DNA of 50,690 nucleotides, from positions 1 to 50,690 of the forward strand of contig RFXS01000002.1 in assembly GCA_009921465.1 (NCBI GenBank), in the 5' to 3' direction. The notes beneath the pieces were generated by a model that was not told the DNA's origin, searched no databases, and was given only the letters and a program-made list of their open reading frames with translations. Below are positions 1-10,247 of this stretch, one piece after another (the stretch's first letter is position 1; the number at the start of each line of letters is the position of its first letter). The translations under genes and the position numbers were made by a program. The DNA comes from Betaproteobacteria bacterium. GTDB lineage: Bacteria; Pseudomonadota; Gammaproteobacteria; Burkholderiales; Burkholderiaceae_C.

Positions 1-1
1 T

Positions 2-670
2 AGCAGCCGAGGGCCTGACGGCACCTTGTCACTGCCGGGCATGGTCGAGGGCCTTCGCGCATTGATGTGGCAACTCAAGCTCACGCCCAAAGTCATTGTG
101 GGCCACTCGGCTGGGGCCGCCATTGCCGCGCACATGGTGCTAGAGCACGCCCACATGGCAGGCACCACCCTGATCGGCCTGAACCCGGCTTGGCTGCCTT
201 TGCCGGGTGCGGCAGCGTGGTTGTTTGGCCCTGCCGCCAAACTGGCCCAGCTCAACCCACTGTCGGCTTGGGCCACGGCCAAGATGGCCAGCAAGCCAGG
301 GACCATGGCGCGTTGGTTGCAACGCACAGGCTCTCAACTCGATGCACAAGGCGTGGACCTGTATCACCGTGTGCTTGGCCACCCAGGCCATGTGCATGGC
401 GTGTTGTCGATGATGGCGGCTTGGCAACTCAAGCCCCTGGCCTCTCGGTTGCACGAGATCCGAAACCCGGTTTACATGGCCATTGGCAGCCACGACCAGA
501 CCGTCCCACCCGTTTTGGCCGAGCAGGCCTGCCTGCGCTTGCCGCAGGCGGTAAAAATACTGCAACATGGGCTGGGACACCTGGCCCATGAGCAAGACCC
601 GTTGGGCACCGCGCAACAAATCTTGCGCTGGTGTACCCAAAGCTCAGCGCCGGAGCATGCGCAGACTTAA
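2..670 (+). CDS. bchO: BchO, Mg-chelatase accessory alpha/beta hydrolase (5' truncated)
   Basis: The frame is open to the left edge, so the gene begins outside the window; 222 residues are visible. It is an alpha/beta hydrolase: the nucleophile elbow GHSAGA lies at visible residues 34-39, an Asp turn (GSHDQTVPP) follows around residue 154, and a C-terminal His motif (GHLAHEQDP) completes a triad-like set. The N-terminal stretch SLPGMVEGLRAL is typical of BchO. The family is normally encoded directly after bchI and bchD and is thought to assist magnesium insertion into protoporphyrin IX; its biochemical role is not settled. It converges on the minus-strand gene ending at 682 with only 11 bases between them. 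A TTG at 26 could be misread as a start, but the frame continues upstream of it. Confidence 0.88.
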   Translation, partial: SSRGPDGTLSLPGMVEGLRALMWQLKLTPKVIVGHSAGAAIAAHMVLEHAHMAGTTLIGLNPAWLPLPGAAAWLFGPAAKLAQLNPLSAWATAKMASKPGTMARWLQRTGSQLDAQGVDLYHRVLGHPGHVHGVLSMMAAWQLKPLASRLHEIRNPVYMAIGSHDQTVPPVLAEQACLRLPQAVKILQHGLGHLAHEQDPLGTAQQILRWCTQSSAPEHAQT

Positions 671-681
671 AAAACTGGCGA

Positions 682-1521
682 TCAGCGCGCTGATGAGCCC
701 CGGATCAAGCGCTTGACCGCGCCCACCGCGTCCCGCGCATCGGTCAATATGGCGTCTGCGCCCAGTGACATTGGGCTGAGTGTTTTGATCGAAAAAATCG
801 GGCCGCCCAACACCACCCGCACTTTCGGGTTGCCCGAACTTTTCCTCAGGTGCGCGATCAACGAGGGCAAGGTCGACAACTGCGCGTCCAGCGCGACCGA
901 AATACCCACCACGTCAAACCACTCGTTGGCCACAGCGCGCAACAACTCCGACTCCGTCGAAGAGATTTCAAGCACCACATCGGCACCGGCCTTTCTAAAA
1001 AAGTCCGCAACGATGGTCAGCCCCAAAAAATGCTGCGACCCCGGCGCACAGGCCAACATGACCCGCTCTTTGTCGTCCTGCTCGTGGGTGCTGGCAGGTG
1101 ACTCGTAGCCCAGGCGATAAATCATCTGGTGCATGATGGCCAAGCCGCAGGTCACCTGTGTAAAGTCACACAAATCTTGTTCCCACAAAACGCCCAAATG
1201 CCTGGCCGCCGGGGCGATCAACGCCAAAAAGATGTGCTCCTGAGGTGTCCCACCGGCAATCAAGGCGTCAACGACTTCATTGGCGTGCAGAGAATCGTTT
1301 TTCAGGCAATGCTGCGTGAAAGCCTGGAACTCAGGCAACTCAGCGGCGGGGGCAGGCGGGTTTGGGGTTTGATCGCTGGAGAAAAAATGTTGGACATTGA
1401 GCAGCCTTGGAATGATCTGCTTTTCAAGCGTTGCCAGCAAGGATTCTTTGCATTCCTCCCCCAGGCTGGGGGGTGGCTTGTAGCCATATGCATGCCCACC
1501 CAAGCCATTGAACTCCGACAT
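682..1521 (-). CDS. AerR/PpaA-like cobalamin-binding regulator, first paralogue
   Basis: A 279-residue soluble protein with a B12-binding (SCHIC/AerR-type) fold. The helical part carries GVLWEQDLCDFTQVTCGL at about 110-127. The Rossmann-like part carries the ligand motif PGSQHFLGL, with His164 as the expected lower cobalt ligand, and ends with a VVLGGPIF strand. AerR/PpaA proteins sense light through cobalamin and antagonise the repressor PpsR/CrtJ. I chose the ATG at 1521 because AAGGA sits just upstream; an in-frame ATG at 1539 is possible. It lies downstream of tspO on the same strand but has its own likely promoter (1622-1650). A second paralogue sits beside ppsR at 7377-8213, so this is the non-canonical copy. 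Assignment to the antirepressor family is firm; the exact signal and partner are inferred. Confidence 0.8.
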   Translation of the reverse strand: MSEFNGLGGHAYGYKPPPSLGEECKESLLATLEKQIIPRLLNVQHFFSSDQTPNPPAPAAELPEFQAFTQHCLKNDSLHANEVVDALIAGGTPQEHIFLALIAPAARHLGVLWEQDLCDFTQVTCGLAIMHQMIYRLGYESPASTHEQDDKERVMLACAPGSQHFLGLTIVADFFRKAGADVVLEISSTESELLRAVANEWFDVVGISVALDAQLSTLPSLIAHLRKSSGNPKVRVVLGGPIFSIKTLSPMSLGADAILTDARDAVGAVKRLIRGSSAR

Positions 1522-1621
1522 ATTGGTTCCTTGCAGCAAATGCGCATCACTTTTCAGTAAGTGAAAATCAGGGCGTCATTGCGCCAGCGATATAGCTTTC
1601 CGATTCGCATCCGCAGGATAA

Positions 1622-1650
1622 TTTATAGTTTTTTTTACATCTTGCATCAA
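1622..1650 (-). promoter_or_regulatory. Predicted sigma70 promoter of the first aerR-like gene
   Basis: On the minus strand a -35 hexamer TTGATG (1645-1650) is followed after exactly 17 bases by a -10 hexamer TATAAA (1622-1627). The spacer contains a run of eight A. This lies about 100 bases upstream of the ATG at 1521. No TGT-N12-ACA box is near it, so this gene does not look PpsR-repressed. Confidence 0.5.
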
Positions 1651-1761
1651 GCATGGCAAACCCTAGGCTGGACAAACCGGGCTTGAGCAGCTGATAAAGC
1701 CTTTGAATACCGAGGAAATTCGGGGATAAAACCACTCGTCAAGAGGGGTTAATACACCCCC

Positions 1762-2259
1762 TTAACGTCCAGTCAGCCCAACAAAAGGGCCATTGAGGAC
1801 CACGGTTTGCAAGTTCAGCACCGACGCAATGGAGACCCAAAAGAAGTAGGGGAGCAGCAACAAACTGGCCCAGCGCGACAGTCGCCACAGCCCAACCATC
1901 AGACAGACAATGGAAAACCACAAAAACACCACCTCCACCAGGGCCCAATCCGGCCGCTGCAACTTGAAATACAAAGCGCTCCAGAAAATATTGAGGGCTG
2001 CATTGAGGCCAAACAAAACGACCACACGTCGCCGCTTGGCCGCGCTGTCGCTGGCCTGCCAAGCCAGCCAAGCACTGACGGCACACAGGGTGAAAATCAG
2101 CGTCCAAATCACCCCAAATGCCACATCGGGCGGCTTCCACTCAGGCTGGCGCAGAGAAAAGTACCAAGGGCCAAGTTCCGTCAAAGCCCCACCAATGCCA
2201 GCCGTCGCGTAGCTCAGTACCACGGACAGGGCCAAACGAAAAAGGGATTGCCGGTTCAT
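1762..2259 (-). CDS. tspO: TspO/MBR family tryptophan-rich sensory protein
   Basis: A 165-residue integral membrane protein with five predicted hydrophobic helices and the TspO/MBR signature WKPPDVAFGVIWTLIF at about 41-56, followed by LNAALNIFWSALYF and the cholesterol/porphyrin-binding-like segment LLLLPYFFWVSIASVLN near the C-terminus. Length matches the family (about 155-165). In purple bacteria TspO (CrtK) sits in the outer membrane, binds tetrapyrroles and dampens photosynthesis gene expression under oxygen. It lies between bchP and an aerR-like gene, all on the minus strand, with a 65-base gap after bchP and 240 bases before the next start. Family assignment is secure; its effect in this organism is inferred. 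Confidence 0.92.
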   Translation of the reverse strand: MNRQSLFRLALSVVLSYATAGIGGALTELGPWYFSLRQPEWKPPDVAFGVIWTLIFTLCAVSAWLAWQASDSAAKRRRVVVLFGLNAALNIFWSALYFKLQRPDWALVEVVFLWFSIVCLMVGLWRLSRWASLLLLPYFFWVSIASVLNLQTVVLNGPFVGLTGR

Positions 2260-2324
2260 GGGGCGTATTCTCGCCAGAAAAAACCGGCTACGGTTCGTTC
2301 AGCCAAGCCTGCCCCAGCCAGCGG

Positions 2325-3533
2325 TCAGGTGCGCGCCAAACCCAGCAAATGCGCCATGTCTTTGAGAAAGATGCGCACATGCGCCATGGGGTCTTTGCGG
2401 GCGAGTTCCTTGTTCATATAGGACTCGAAAGTCAAACGCTGAACGTCACGGTCTTCGCAGATCTTGACGAATTTTTCACGCCGGCGATCGTTTTGGTACC
2501 AGAAGTACTGCATCACCCCCAGAATCCAAAAAACGCGACCATGCTGCTTCATGAAGCTCTTTCTGCCTTGTTTGAGGCAAGCACTGTCACCCGTTTTCAG
2601 GGCCATGTGCGCCCCCAGGGCCACTCGCCTGGCACAGTCCATCGCATAGTAAATACCTTCACCCGACGAGGGAGCAACCACGCCCGCGGCATCGCCCACC
2701 ACCACCACATCTCGGCCGTTGTCCCATTGGGGCAAGGGTTTGAGCGGAATGGGCGCACCTTCGCGGCGCAAGGTGGGTGCGTGCGTCAAGCCGGCAATTT
2801 CGCGCAAGCGTGCCGTGGCCGTGCGCAGCGAGTAGCCTTTATCAGCGCTGCCCATGCCCACGCTCATGGTCTTGCCGTGCGGAAACACCCAGCCGTAAAA
2901 GTCGGGCGAGACCACCCCTTGGTAATAAACATCGCAGCGCCCCGCGTCGTACCCAGGCTGACCCACGGGTGACTCGATGATCTCGTGATAGGCAAAAACA
3001 TATTTGGTTTTGTGCGCATTTGCAATGGCCTGGCGCGCCACTTCAGAGCGAGCGCCATCGGCCCCCACGACCATGCGCGTGCTGACCTTGATAGGGATGG
3101 CCTGTTCGCTGGCCGCGTGGTCCTTGCGCGAGACCGGTGTGTAGTGCACCCACAACTGGCCACTGGGGTCGCGCTCTATTTTGTCGAAGATGGCCTGGCA
3201 ACGCACGGCCCCAGCTTGGGCGGCGCGCACACGCAAAAATTCATCGAACTCGTCGCGGTCGACCATGCCGACAAAGCCGTTGTCGATCGGGATGTCCACT
3301 TTGTTGTCTGCAGGGGAAATCATGCGGGCGCAACGCACCTTGGCCACCAGCAAATGATCGGGAATGTCAAAGTCCTTGATCAAGCGCGGCGGGATCGCGC
3401 CACCACAGGGTTTGGTGCGGCCCAGGCGGTCCAGCAACAAGACACGCCATCCTTGGCGCACCAAGTCGTGTGCGGCCGTGGCCCCTGATGGGCCGCCGCC
3501 CACCACAACAAAATCGTAATTGGTTTGGCTCAT
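2325..3533 (-). CDS. bchP: BchP, geranylgeranyl reductase
   Basis: A 402-residue flavoprotein that stepwise reduces the geranylgeranyl tail of bacteriochlorophyll (or geranylgeranyl diphosphate) to phytyl. The N-terminal dinucleotide fold carries VVVGGGPSGATAAHDL (residues 9-24), followed by PCGGAIPPRL and a second FAD contact VVVGDAAGVVAPSSGEGI. Length matches the family (about 390-400). It is the third gene of the cassette bchG-ORF428-bchP; its ATG overlaps the stop of the upstream gene in an ATGA (3530-3533), so translation is probably coupled. The order matches Rhodobacter clusters. Confidence 0.95.
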   Translation of the reverse strand: MSQTNYDFVVVGGGPSGATAAHDLVRQGWRVLLLDRLGRTKPCGGAIPPRLIKDFDIPDHLLVAKVRCARMISPADNKVDIPIDNGFVGMVDRDEFDEFLRVRAAQAGAVRCQAIFDKIERDPSGQLWVHYTPVSRKDHAASEQAIPIKVSTRMVVGADGARSEVARQAIANAHKTKYVFAYHEIIESPVGQPGYDAGRCDVYYQGVVSPDFYGWVFPHGKTMSVGMGSADKGYSLRTATARLREIAGLTHAPTLRREGAPIPLKPLPQWDNGRDVVVVGDAAGVVAPSSGEGIYYAMDCARRVALGAHMALKTGDSACLKQGRKSFMKQHGRVFWILGVMQYFWYQNDRRREKFVKICEDRDVQRLTFESYMNKELARKDPMAHVRIFLKDMAHLLGLART

Positions 3534-4873
3534 GTGCGCGACCCACCTTTCAACATCAAAATCGGACCCAAGGACAAGGGCTTTCGTTTTGCCACACCGT
3601 TGGCAAGTGTTGCCGCCGCAGCAAACATGAGCGCTTGCATGCCAAACACGGCCGCATAGGCCGTGCGTTGTTCACCCAGCAGCACTTGTGCCAAGTCACT
3701 GGCAGCGGTGCCCAACAGCCCCCCCAGACCAAAGGCGGCAGCTTGCGCCGCGCCCCACAAGCCCATGCGCGTGCCTTCGCGGCCCGGGCCGCCCTGACTG
3801 GCCAAGCGCATCATGGTGGCAATGGCGGCAATCGAAAAAGCGCCATTGGCCACTCCGAGCAAGACCACATTGGCTCTCAGTGGCCACGTCTGCGACAAGG
3901 CTGAGCCAAACAAGCCCACGGTGGCCAAAGACGATGCCAAGCAGCCCCCCACCATCCATGCCTGAACCGAGCCCAGTCGCCCTGCCGCCCAGCGCGAGCC
4001 CGCGCCCGCCACAGCCAGCATGCCAACCAACACCCCCATGTGGTGAAAGCCCGAAAGTTGGGTGGTCTGTCCCGGAGAAAAGCCATGGACCGCACCCGCA
4101 AACGGCTCCAAGATCAGGTCTTGGGCGCTGTAGGCGAGCATGGACATGAAAACAAACACAGTGAAAGTGCGCGCGGCAGGCTCGGACAACACTTCCTGCA
4201 ACGCAGCCCTGAAATCTTGTTTTTGCAAATCTGCTGCCACGGGTGGGCTTGGCGACTGACCATCCACCAACGTCGGATTCTCCAGCCCCCACAAGCAAAT
4301 GGCCGTGATCAGGCTGGTCAACACACTCAATCCCGCTGATACCTGTAGCAACACCTGTGGGCTATAGGGGTCAATGAGTTTGCCAACCAAACCTGCAGTG
4401 ACGGCAAAGCCCAAAATCATCATCATCCAAACAGCGGTTGCCGCTGGTGCGCGCCGCTCTTCTGGCACTTGCTTGGCCATCAATGCCAGCAATGAAGTAC
4501 CGCAAGCGCTGACGCCAAAACCAATCAGCGCAAACGACAGCACCGCCAATAAAGCCCCGTACAAAGGCTGCGTGCCCATCCACACGGTGGCAACGGCGGC
4601 CAAGACGCCGCCCACACCCAACACCAACATGCCGCCCATCATCCAGGGCGTGCAGCGCCGCCCTTTGTCGGCCCCAAAGCCCATGCGCGGTCGCACCATT
4701 TGAACGGCGTAATGCCAAGCCACCAAGAAGCCGGGCAGCAATGCGGGCAGCGCCAGTTCAACAACCATGATGCGGTTGAGGGTGGACGTGGTCACCACCA
4801 CCACGGCACCCAAACAAGCCTGGATCAAACCGAGACGGGCTATTTGCAACCAACCAAAAAAGGGCTTGTTCAT
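3530..4873 (-). CDS. PucC-family (BCD/MFS) transporter, ORF428 type
   Basis: A 447-residue polytopic membrane protein with about twelve hydrophobic segments. It begins MNKPFFGWLQIARLGLIQ and has TLNRIMVVEL, the family mark of PucC/LhaA, and the central signature AQDLILEPFAGAV. In Rhodobacter the gene between bchG and bchP is orf428 (bch2), a PucC/LhaA relative proposed to handle bacteriochlorophyll delivery. The start at 4873 is chosen because ATGA at 4870-4873 overlaps the bchG stop and GGAGG precedes it; a longer frame begins at 4891 inside bchG. It is one of three PucC-family genes here (with lhaA and the damaged pucC) and, unlike pucC, is intact. Confidence 0.85.
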   Translation of the reverse strand: MNKPFFGWLQIARLGLIQACLGAVVVVTTSTLNRIMVVELALPALLPGFLVAWHYAVQMVRPRMGFGADKGRRCTPWMMGGMLVLGVGGVLAAVATVWMGTQPLYGALLAVLSFALIGFGVSACGTSLLALMAKQVPEERRAPAATAVWMMMILGFAVTAGLVGKLIDPYSPQVLLQVSAGLSVLTSLITAICLWGLENPTLVDGQSPSPPVAADLQKQDFRAALQEVLSEPAARTFTVFVFMSMLAYSAQDLILEPFAGAVHGFSPGQTTQLSGFHHMGVLVGMLAVAGAGSRWAAGRLGSVQAWMVGGCLASSLATVGLFGSALSQTWPLRANVVLLGVANGAFSIAAIATMMRLASQGGPGREGTRMGLWGAAQAAAFGLGGLLGTAASDLAQVLLGEQRTAYAAVFGMQALMFAAAATLANGVAKRKPLSLGPILMLKGGSRT

Positions 4874-5805
4874 GTCGCCTCCAACAGCCAATGCGAGGCT
4901 TGGATTTGGCGCAGCCCCCAGGCACTGACCATCATGCCGGTGACAAACATGGGAACGCCAAAAGCGCTGACATGCAAGGCTCGCTCAACCGGTTGACGTA
5001 AAAATTTGGCCATCAACGGCCACTGCGCCAGCGTCAGCGCCAACACCGCTGCGGCGTGCAAAGGCAACTGCCAGAAAGCCAACAACAACACCACGGCCAC
5101 CTGTGCCAACACCATCAGCGAACACGCCACACGCGCAGCGCCATGTGCACCCAACTGCACCGGCAATGAGGCGACGCCCAAGCGGTGGTCTCCCTCGATG
5201 GCCTTGAAATCGTTGAGCGTCATGATGCCGTGCGCACCCATGCTGTAGAGCAACGCCAACGCCAAGGAATGCGGCCCTGGCCAGGCCCCACCCAACATCA
5301 CGGCCGTGCCTGTGAGCCATGCCAAGCCCTCGTAGCTCAATGCGCAAGCGGCATTGCCCCACCAACCGTTGTTTTTCAATCGCACAGGGGGGGCGCTGTA
5401 GGCCCAAGACAACGCGATTGCCAAGCCACATGCGGCAAATCCCCAAGGCCCCATGAGGGTGGCCCACAGCAGTGACAGCACCGTCCAGCCCACCGCAATG
5501 CCCAGGCCCCAACGACCGGGCATGCGCCCAGACGGAATGGGGCGCAGCGGCTCGTTGATGGCGTCTACATGGCGGTCAAACCAATCGTTGACGGCTTGGC
5601 TGCTGGCACACACCAGAGGTCCGGTGAGCACCAGACCCAACACAAGCATGCCCCAGTGCGTGCCCAGGTCCTGGCCAGAGGCCACCACGCCACATGCAAA
5701 GGCCCACATGGGCGGAAACCAAGTGATGGGTTTGAGCAACTCTGCCACCGTGCCCAAGGCAGGCCGGTTGGGAGGGGCAGACAGAGCAAGGGGCGGGTTG
5801 TCCAT
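4870..5805 (-). CDS. bchG: BchG, bacteriochlorophyll synthase
   Basis: A 311-residue UbiA-type prenyltransferase that esterifies bacteriochlorophyllide a with geranylgeranyl or phytyl diphosphate in the membrane. The first Asp-rich motif NDWFDRHVDAINEP lies at about residues 73-86, followed by LRPIPSGR; the second, NDFKAIEGDHRLG, is near residue 200. Some eight hydrophobic helices are visible. It heads bchG-ORF428-bchP, with two exact PpsR-type palindromes directly upstream (5834-5851 and 5857-5874), which argues for its own PpsR-controlled transcription start after ppsR. Confidence 0.95.
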   Translation of the reverse strand: MDNPPLALSAPPNRPALGTVAELLKPITWFPPMWAFACGVVASGQDLGTHWGMLVLGLVLTGPLVCASSQAVNDWFDRHVDAINEPLRPIPSGRMPGRWGLGIAVGWTVLSLLWATLMGPWGFAACGLAIALSWAYSAPPVRLKNNGWWGNAACALSYEGLAWLTGTAVMLGGAWPGPHSLALALLYSMGAHGIMTLNDFKAIEGDHRLGVASLPVQLGAHGAARVACSLMVLAQVAVVLLLAFWQLPLHAAAVLALTLAQWPLMAKFLRQPVERALHVSAFGVPMFVTGMMVSAWGLRQIQASHWLLEAT

Positions 5806-5833
5806 GCCCCCATTGTGAAGACAAGCCCAGAAA

Positions 5834-5851
5834 TGTCAACAAGGGTTGACA
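5834..5851. promoter_or_regulatory. PpsR/CrtJ box 1 upstream of bchG
   Basis: TGTCAACAAGGGTTGACA is an exact TGT-N12-ACA palindrome with extended TGTCAA/TTGACA arms, 29 bases upstream of the bchG start. It forms a tandem with the next box, five bases away, as expected for cooperative PpsR binding. Confidence 0.8.
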
Positions 5852-5856
5852 CTAAC

Positions 5857-5874
5857 TGTTAACTCAATGTGACA
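5857..5874. promoter_or_regulatory. PpsR/CrtJ box 2 upstream of bchG
   Basis: TGTTAACTCAATGTGACA is a second exact TGT-N12-ACA palindrome. Its centre is 23 bases from that of the neighbouring box, about two helical turns, and it ends three bases before the ppsR stop codon. Confidence 0.75.
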
Positions 5875-5877
5875 CTT

Positions 5878-7266
5878 TCAGGGGTTTTCGGCTTCAGCTT
5901 CGGCCACCATGCCAAAACGGCGCAACTTGACGTACAGACTTTGGCGCGACAAACCCAGCATCTCCGCAGCTGAGGCACGGTTGTTGTGAGTCAGCCCCAG
6001 GGCCGCCTCGATGCACATGCGCTCGATGGTGTCGACGGTCTCGCCCACGATGTCCTTGATCGGGCGGCGGCCCACCAGTTGGGACAGCTCGGCAAAAGGG
6101 CTGGCCTGGGCGGGCGACAAGGCAGTGCTGCCTTGCAACCTGCGTTCCATGTCGCGCACAAAAAATACATACAAGGTTTCGGGTCGTGCCAGACAAACGG
6201 CAGATACCTCCACGGGCAAAGTCACGCCGGAGAGGGTTCTCACTTCGGTCGCGAAATTGCGCACTGGCTGAAGTTGGCGCAAACTGGTGCTGAGCACACC
6301 CCAATCGACCGCACCTCGCAACAGCCAGCGCTCCATGTTTTGGCCCACCACCTGCGACGTGGCAGTCAGACCCAGCAAAGCCATGCCTTCTTCATTGATG
6401 CTTTTGATCACGCCCGTGGTGTCGGTCAACAACCAGCCATCCGGGAAATACGCCATGGCTTCACTCAAAACCGCAAACGACTGGGGGTCGTGACTGGGCT
6501 CGGCAGCGGTCTCGCGGCTCAACAAACGCACCAAGAAATGAGCACCCCCTTCTTGGCGAAACACCGTGGCCGAAACCGTCCACGGCGTGGGCAAACCGGC
6601 CACACGGGCAGAGCACATTTCAATCCGACCTGTGGCCAGCGCCATGCGCAGCAAAGCCTGCACTTCGCCTTGGCTGTCAGCGTGAAAACATTCACGCACG
6701 TCACGCCCCACCAAGCGCTTGCCTGCATCTTTTAGCAGCGATTGGGCCCCCACATTGGCCTCCAACACCCGTTGGTTATTGGCATCGACCATCAACACCG
6801 CTTCCGAAGAAGTGTCAAACAAAACACGGTAACGGGCTTCAATGTGGCGAAGTCGCAAATAGTCTCGCTCCATGGACTGCTGAGTCTCCACCAATCGGCG
6901 TTGCAACTCGGCCAAACTTTCCAAGTCTCGGCCCATGGCGAGCAACTGGCCTGCGCCCAGGGGCAACACGACATATTGCAAAGCCACCTCATTGCCCAAT
7001 GGCGAGACGTGGTTCACATGGCGCCAGCGCATCTGGTCGGGGGCACCTTGCGACTTCAGCATTTCCTGAATTTTGATGCGGCTTTCTGTGGTGACGGTGT
7101 CGACCCAGCGCCTACCCATCCAAGTCTGACAGCCCAACGATGCCAATTTGTCTCGCCCAGTCGACACGTCTTGAATCACGCCCTGCGCGTCCATCACCAA
7201 GGTGACATCAGACACCACCCCCAACAGTTGGGAAAAGGTGGGCGAATCCAGTGCGGGCAATTTCAT
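5878..7266 (-). CDS. ppsR: PpsR/CrtJ, redox/light-responsive photosynthesis repressor
   Basis: A 462-residue PAS-PAS-HTH regulator. PAS-like regions begin near residues 10, 150 and 265 (for example TDTTGVIKSINEEGMALLG), and the C-terminus is a Fis-type helix-turn-helix, NRASAAEMLGLSRQSLYVKL. PpsR/CrtJ represses bch, crt and puc genes in air by binding TGT-N12-ACA. The conserved redox-active cysteine of the DNA-binding region is present (ERMCIEAALG, about Cys418). The matching palindromes in five promoter gaps of this window strongly support the call. Start 7266 gives the usual N-terminus MKLPALDSP; an in-frame ATG at 7278 has no better ribosome site. It lies downstream of an aerR/ppaA gene, the usual pairing. 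Confidence 0.95.
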   Translation of the reverse strand: MKLPALDSPTFSQLLGVVSDVTLVMDAQGVIQDVSTGRDKLASLGCQTWMGRRWVDTVTTESRIKIQEMLKSQGAPDQMRWRHVNHVSPLGNEVALQYVVLPLGAGQLLAMGRDLESLAELQRRLVETQQSMERDYLRLRHIEARYRVLFDTSSEAVLMVDANNQRVLEANVGAQSLLKDAGKRLVGRDVRECFHADSQGEVQALLRMALATGRIEMCSARVAGLPTPWTVSATVFRQEGGAHFLVRLLSRETAAEPSHDPQSFAVLSEAMAYFPDGWLLTDTTGVIKSINEEGMALLGLTATSQVVGQNMERWLLRGAVDWGVLSTSLRQLQPVRNFATEVRTLSGVTLPVEVSAVCLARPETLYVFFVRDMERRLQGSTALSPAQASPFAELSQLVGRRPIKDIVGETVDTIERMCIEAALGLTHNNRASAAEMLGLSRQSLYVKLRRFGMVAEAEAENP

Positions 7267-7376
7267 GATGTAAACCAAAGTAGATTAAGTATCAGAAAGT
7301 TGACGCTTAAATTTATAATATCAGTGTACATCTATTAACACCTGAGAGGGGTCTAAATTCAATGGTTCTGATGAAA

Positions 7377-8213
7377 TTACCCCTGCACATTAAGGGTTTT
7401 ACCTGATGTCAAAGCGAGCACAGGCATCCGCTGGGCGACCCATTTGACCGTGGCTGGCGCATCATGAGCCACCACCTCTGCAGGCATGCTTTTGAGCCGC
7501 GCAGGCTCGAGCACGGCCATGGGCCCCCCGACAAAAAATTGCATGCTCGGGTTGACGGTGCTGTCTTTGAGTTGGCGCAGTGCCGTCGCCAAGGCCTGCA
7601 AATGCCGGTCGGTGCTGATGGACACGCCCACAGCATCAAACCAATCAGATTGCGCCAGGCGCTTGAATTCAGCCATGTCTTGGGGCACGCCTGTGGTGAC
7701 CGTCCAGCCGTCGCGCCTGAAGAATTCACTGAGCATGAACAAACCCATGCTGTGCTGGGCACCTGGCTCGGTCAGCAGCAGCAAACTCCAGCCGTTGCGC
7801 TCCTTGGGCGCCTCTTGCAAAAACTCCGCGCTGAATTCATGCAGTAATTGCTGCAAATGGGCAGCCACGATGGTGGTTGAGGCGAAATCGAGCGTATCTT
7901 CGCTCCACCATTGCCCAATCAATCTGGCGCAAGGCGCAACGCCCCGCACATAAATATCGGCCAAAACCTGACCCTGGCGTCGCCAGCCCAAAACCACCCG
8001 CCTGGCCGCGTCCAAGCCTTGCAAACAAGCCTGCGCCAGGACTTCCACCTGCGCCTCGTCCAATGCGGACTTGCCCGTGAAGGTGGTCCCACCCACCAGG
8101 CGAGGGCCCGCTGGCCCACCCCGCCACACGGCTTGCTGCGAAGGGTTCACCGATCCGCTTTCTCGGGCAGCGGACTGGAAACTGTCGACATTGAATTGCG
8201 CCATGGCAAGCAC
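7377..8213 (-). CDS. ppaA: PpaA/AerR, cobalamin-binding antirepressor next to ppsR
   Basis: A protein of about 278 residues with the B12-binding/SCHIC architecture. The ligand-loop motif EPGAQHSMGLFMLSEFFRR contains the expected cobalt-ligand His, followed by DWFDAVGVSISTDRHL and a FFVGGPM strand. It is upstream of ppsR and divergent from bchF, as in Rhodobacter (bchF-ppaA-ppsR), so it is the canonical copy; the paralogue at 682-1521 shares the QHxxG motif. The start is uncertain: a GTG at 8213 lies four bases after GAGG, while an ATG at 8204 lies 13 bases after it. AerR/PpaA modifies PpsR binding in a light- or oxygen-dependent manner; that function is inferred from the family. Confidence 0.85.
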   Translation of the reverse strand: MLAMAQFNVDSFQSAARESGSVNPSQQAVWRGGPAGPRLVGGTTFTGKSALDEAQVEVLAQACLQGLDAARRVVLGWRRQGQVLADIYVRGVAPCARLIGQWWSEDTLDFASTTIVAAHLQQLLHEFSAEFLQEAPKERNGWSLLLLTEPGAQHSMGLFMLSEFFRRDGWTVTTGVPQDMAEFKRLAQSDWFDAVGVSISTDRHLQALATALRQLKDSTVNPSMQFFVGGPMAVLEPARLKSMPAEVVAHDAPATVKWVAQRMPVLALTSGKTLNVQG

Positions 8214-8376
8214 CCGTCCTCAGGTTAAAACACGAACGGCAAGCCCCAACAAATCGGTGCGCTCACCGCAAAAGCTGCGTGGAGTAAGGCACACCGTGCC
8301 ACAACAACACACAGACGGTAGTGTGATTTGAAATGCGCCCAACGCCTTCAGTGTAAACCCTAAATTCCATAATTTA

Positions 8377-8394
8377 TGTCAATTTATGTTGACA
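8377..8394. promoter_or_regulatory. PpsR/CrtJ box in the ppaA-bchF gap
   Basis: TGTCAATTTATGTTGACA is an exact TGT-N12-ACA palindrome. Its right arm TTGACA coincides with the predicted -35 of bchF, so bound PpsR would block polymerase. The gap 8214-8449 holds this box, the bchF promoter and nothing else I recognise. Confidence 0.85.
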
Positions 8395-8417
8395 CACCGT
8401 ATTGCTCGACTTACATT
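8389..8417 (+). promoter_or_regulatory. Predicted promoter of the bchF operon
   Basis: A perfect -35 TTGACA (8389-8394), a 17-base spacer and a -10 TACATT (8412-8417) precede the bchF ATG at 8450. The -35 is the right half of the PpsR box. This promoter could drive the whole bchF-to-crtB run. Confidence 0.6.
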
Positions 8418-8449
8418 CATCCCCAACACACCGGCATCACAGAAACCCC

Positions 8450-10230
<1,781 letters not shown>

Positions 10231-10247
10231 AAGCTCAGGAACACAAC

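Noticed and set aside
1739-1765. GGGGGT/ACCCCT stem after tspO as a terminator
   Set aside because: Short stem with a G-U pair and no U-run; too weak to call.
7327-7342. TGT...ACA site upstream of ppsR suggesting autoregulation
   Set aside because: The spacer is only 10 bases and the arms do not fit the local TGTCAA/TTGACA consensus.
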